Assembly (NCBI GenBank): GCA_031281385.1
Contig: JAITFL010000189.1
Location: 1-6,607 of the forward strand
DNA length: 6,607 bases
Source: Holophagales bacterium
GTDB taxonomy: Bacteria; Acidobacteriota; Holophagae; Holophagales; Holophagaceae
Direction: 5' to 3'
Within the stretch, counting starts at the first letter, position 1; each line of letters begins with the position of its first letter. The notes under the pieces are model-generated. The model was not told where the DNA came from, did no database searches, and saw nothing but the letters and a program-made list of their open reading frames with translations. Made by a program: the position numbers and the translations under genes. Below are positions 5,306-6,607 of the stretch, in pieces.

Positions 5306-6607
5306 TTACTCAATCTCGAGTTCCAGCGTAAAAAGCCCCCGAACTTCTCTCTCCAGCGGCAGCACCGCCCTGCCAATGACGCGGCGCTGAAGCCTATTTT
5401 CGGAAGTGTCGCCGTCCGACATCAAAAGGCTGCTTATCGAGGGCGGTATGCCTTCTATGCGGTTGCCCCTCAGTCCGGTGCCTTCAATTTCTTGCGTCAG
5501 GAATGCGTAAGCGTAGTTGTTCTTTAGCGTTCCGTTTATTAGCAGGATCATCTCAGAAAGCGAAGTCGTGCGTATCCTCTCTGAATCGTCCCTAATCATC
5601 GAGAGGCCGTCGCCGACCTTGAGGATAGCCTTACCGGGCTTGGCGGAAAGGGGGACTTGGACGCTGAGTGTGGCTGTCTCCCTTACGCCTTGGATATTTT
5701 GCAGCGTAATCAGCAAAGGCAACGACTGCCCCCTTTTTGCCCTGGCGACCAGCGGCCGGACACCGACGATGTCGGTCCGGTCAAACCTTTCTTCTCCCTT
5801 GATGTTTACCGAAAGGCCCTCAATGACCGGACGCTCAAACGGATTAAAGTATATGTCTTGAAGCATTTTCGCAAAATATTCAGGCAGACGGGAAGAACTC
5901 AAATCCGCCGACATATTTTCGACCATGAGGGGTTGCTGATTGGCAATCTTTATGTTGCCTTGGAGGCTGAGGCTCTGCATCCCAGCCTCTCGCACGTGCG
6001 CTACTATTGTTTGCATCAGCACAGTGTAAACCAAAAATGGCGTAAGGGCTGGGTGGTCTATCACGTCGAAACTGAAGTTCAGGTTTTTTTTCCCGCCTAG
6101 GTTGAGGCCAATCCTGAATGGAATCATCTTTGGCTCGGCATTAAGGATTCCGGCAACTCCAGTGGGGCGGTCGAGCCGAATGGCCCCAATTTGGGCCACG
6201 GGCTGCGACAGCTTCATGCTGTCGGAATACCTCGCAAGGGGGGTGATCACAGACGCGGACCACAGAGGGAGGTCAATGGCTCCAAGGGTGCCCACGCCAT
6301 CTTCGCGGCTTATTAGGTTGTGTCCAAAAAGCAAGATCCGCTTGTCAGAAACGTAGGTGATGGTTCCTGTCGCGGCAAGCATCATGTCTCCCTGCACCAA
6401 TGTGACCGCAACCATGCCGCCAGGTTCTATAGGGCTGGGGTCGGCGGCTCCGCCCGCCGAAGCTACGGTGCCGCTGAATTGCACCGGCAGCCCATTCCAG
6501 CAGGCTTTTGCCTCTGGCGACAAAGAAGATCCGTAAAGCACAATGGGCAGGTGCTGGCCAGTCATCGCATTTCCGGATTCTGTTTTTTTGGGGAACCCCA
6601 AAATGTC
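5306..6607 (-). CDS. SpoIVB/S55-type peptidase-domain protein, C-terminal part
   Basis: 433 residues are visible; the gene starts beyond the right edge. The TTG at 6601 is internal, because the frame stays open to base 6607. The region resembles the S55 domain of SpoIVB-like proteins from Acidobacteriota. The block PIEPGGMVAVTLVQGDMMLA is followed by TGTITYVSDKRILLFGHNL, whose FGH would be the counterpart of the catalytic His motif of SpoIVB. Next come the conserved IDLPLWSASVITPLARYSDS segment and a DRPTGVAGILNAEPKMIP segment. The remaining ~270 residues are beta-rich, with FSFDVIDHP and a C-terminal domain ending RGLFTLELEIE. In related proteins, as I remember them, the Ser motif GMSGSP lies N-terminal, just upstream of a segment like the LGFPKK visible at the edge. 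No SGSP motif exists in the visible part, so activity cannot be decided here. The protein is probably exported and sits in an operon with the propeller protein downstream. Confidence 0.72.
   Translation of the reverse strand, partial: DILGFPKKTESGNAMTGQHLPIVLYGSSLSPEAKACWNGLPVQFSGTVASAGGAADPSPIEPGGMVAVTLVQGDMMLAATGTITYVSDKRILLFGHNLISREDGVGTLGAIDLPLWSASVITPLARYSDSMKLSQPVAQIGAIRLDRPTGVAGILNAEPKMIPFRIGLNLGGKKNLNFSFDVIDHPALTPFLVYTVLMQTIVAHVREAGMQSLSLQGNIKIANQQPLMVENMSADLSSSRLPEYFAKMLQDIYFNPFERPVIEGLSVNIKGEERFDRTDIVGVRPLVARAKRGQSLPLLITLQNIQGVRETATLSVQVPLSAKPGKAILKVGDGLSMIRDDSERIRTTSLSEMILLINGTLKNNYAYAFLTQEIEGTGLRGNRIEGIPPSISSLLMSDGDTSENRLQRRVIGRAVLPLEREVRGLFTLELEIE

Noticed and set aside
5261..6356. 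Plus-strand frames opposite the S55-type gene
   Set aside because: They are antisense to a recognisable peptidase domain, are short and overlap each other, and show no motif.
6599..6601. TTG at 6601 as the true start of the S55-type gene
   Set aside because: The frame continues open to the window edge, and the product would begin in the middle of the expected domain without a signal peptide.
1..6607. Mobile element, CRISPR array, tRNA or phage genes
   Set aside because: No transposase or integrase motifs, no regularly spaced short repeats and no tRNA-like cloverleaf could be seen; the only direct repeats are coding leucine-rich-repeat units.

Overview
The window is a bacterial chromosome segment of moderate GC (roughly half G+C by eye). 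It holds a compact translation/secretion operon on the plus strand and two large secreted-type genes on the minus strand, which converge on the operon. The ffh-rpsP-KH protein-rimM order is common in bacteria. Three things point to Acidobacteriota or a close relative: the sequence character of Ffh, the SpoIVB/S55-type peptidase, and the propeller/Ig-like protein beside it, which resembles proteins I remember from that phylum. This placement is from memory of family resemblance, not from a search. The leucine-rich-repeat protein at the left edge looks like BspA-type surface proteins of gut and oral bacteria, which would fit a host-associated lineage.

Layout: 1-383 is the 3' end of a BspA-like leucine-rich-repeat gene (+). 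Positions 384-571 are a 188-base gap with a hairpin after the repeat gene, a plausible sigma70-type promoter and a structured leader for the operon. Then follow ffh (572-1924), rpsP (1958-2200), khpA (2282-2551) and rimM (2551-3102), all +. After a 7-base gap come, on the minus strand, a secreted beta-propeller/Ig-like protein (3110-5239) and, upstream of it, the C-terminal part of an S55 (SpoIVB-type) peptidase-domain protein (5306 to beyond the right edge). No non-coding stretch exceeds 300 bases.

How the genes work together: Ffh is the protein part of the signal recognition particle. RpsP (bS16) and RimM belong to 30S subunit assembly, and KhpA is a small KH-domain RNA-binding protein. In many bacteria trmD and rplS follow rimM. 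Here the operon ends at rimM against a convergent gene, so trmD and rplS must be elsewhere or absent. The two minus-strand genes are probably cotranscribed (66-base gap) and both seem to act outside the cytoplasm. Their joint function is unknown, and they are the least explained part of the window. I see no RNA genes, insertion sequences, CRISPR arrays or prophage genes.
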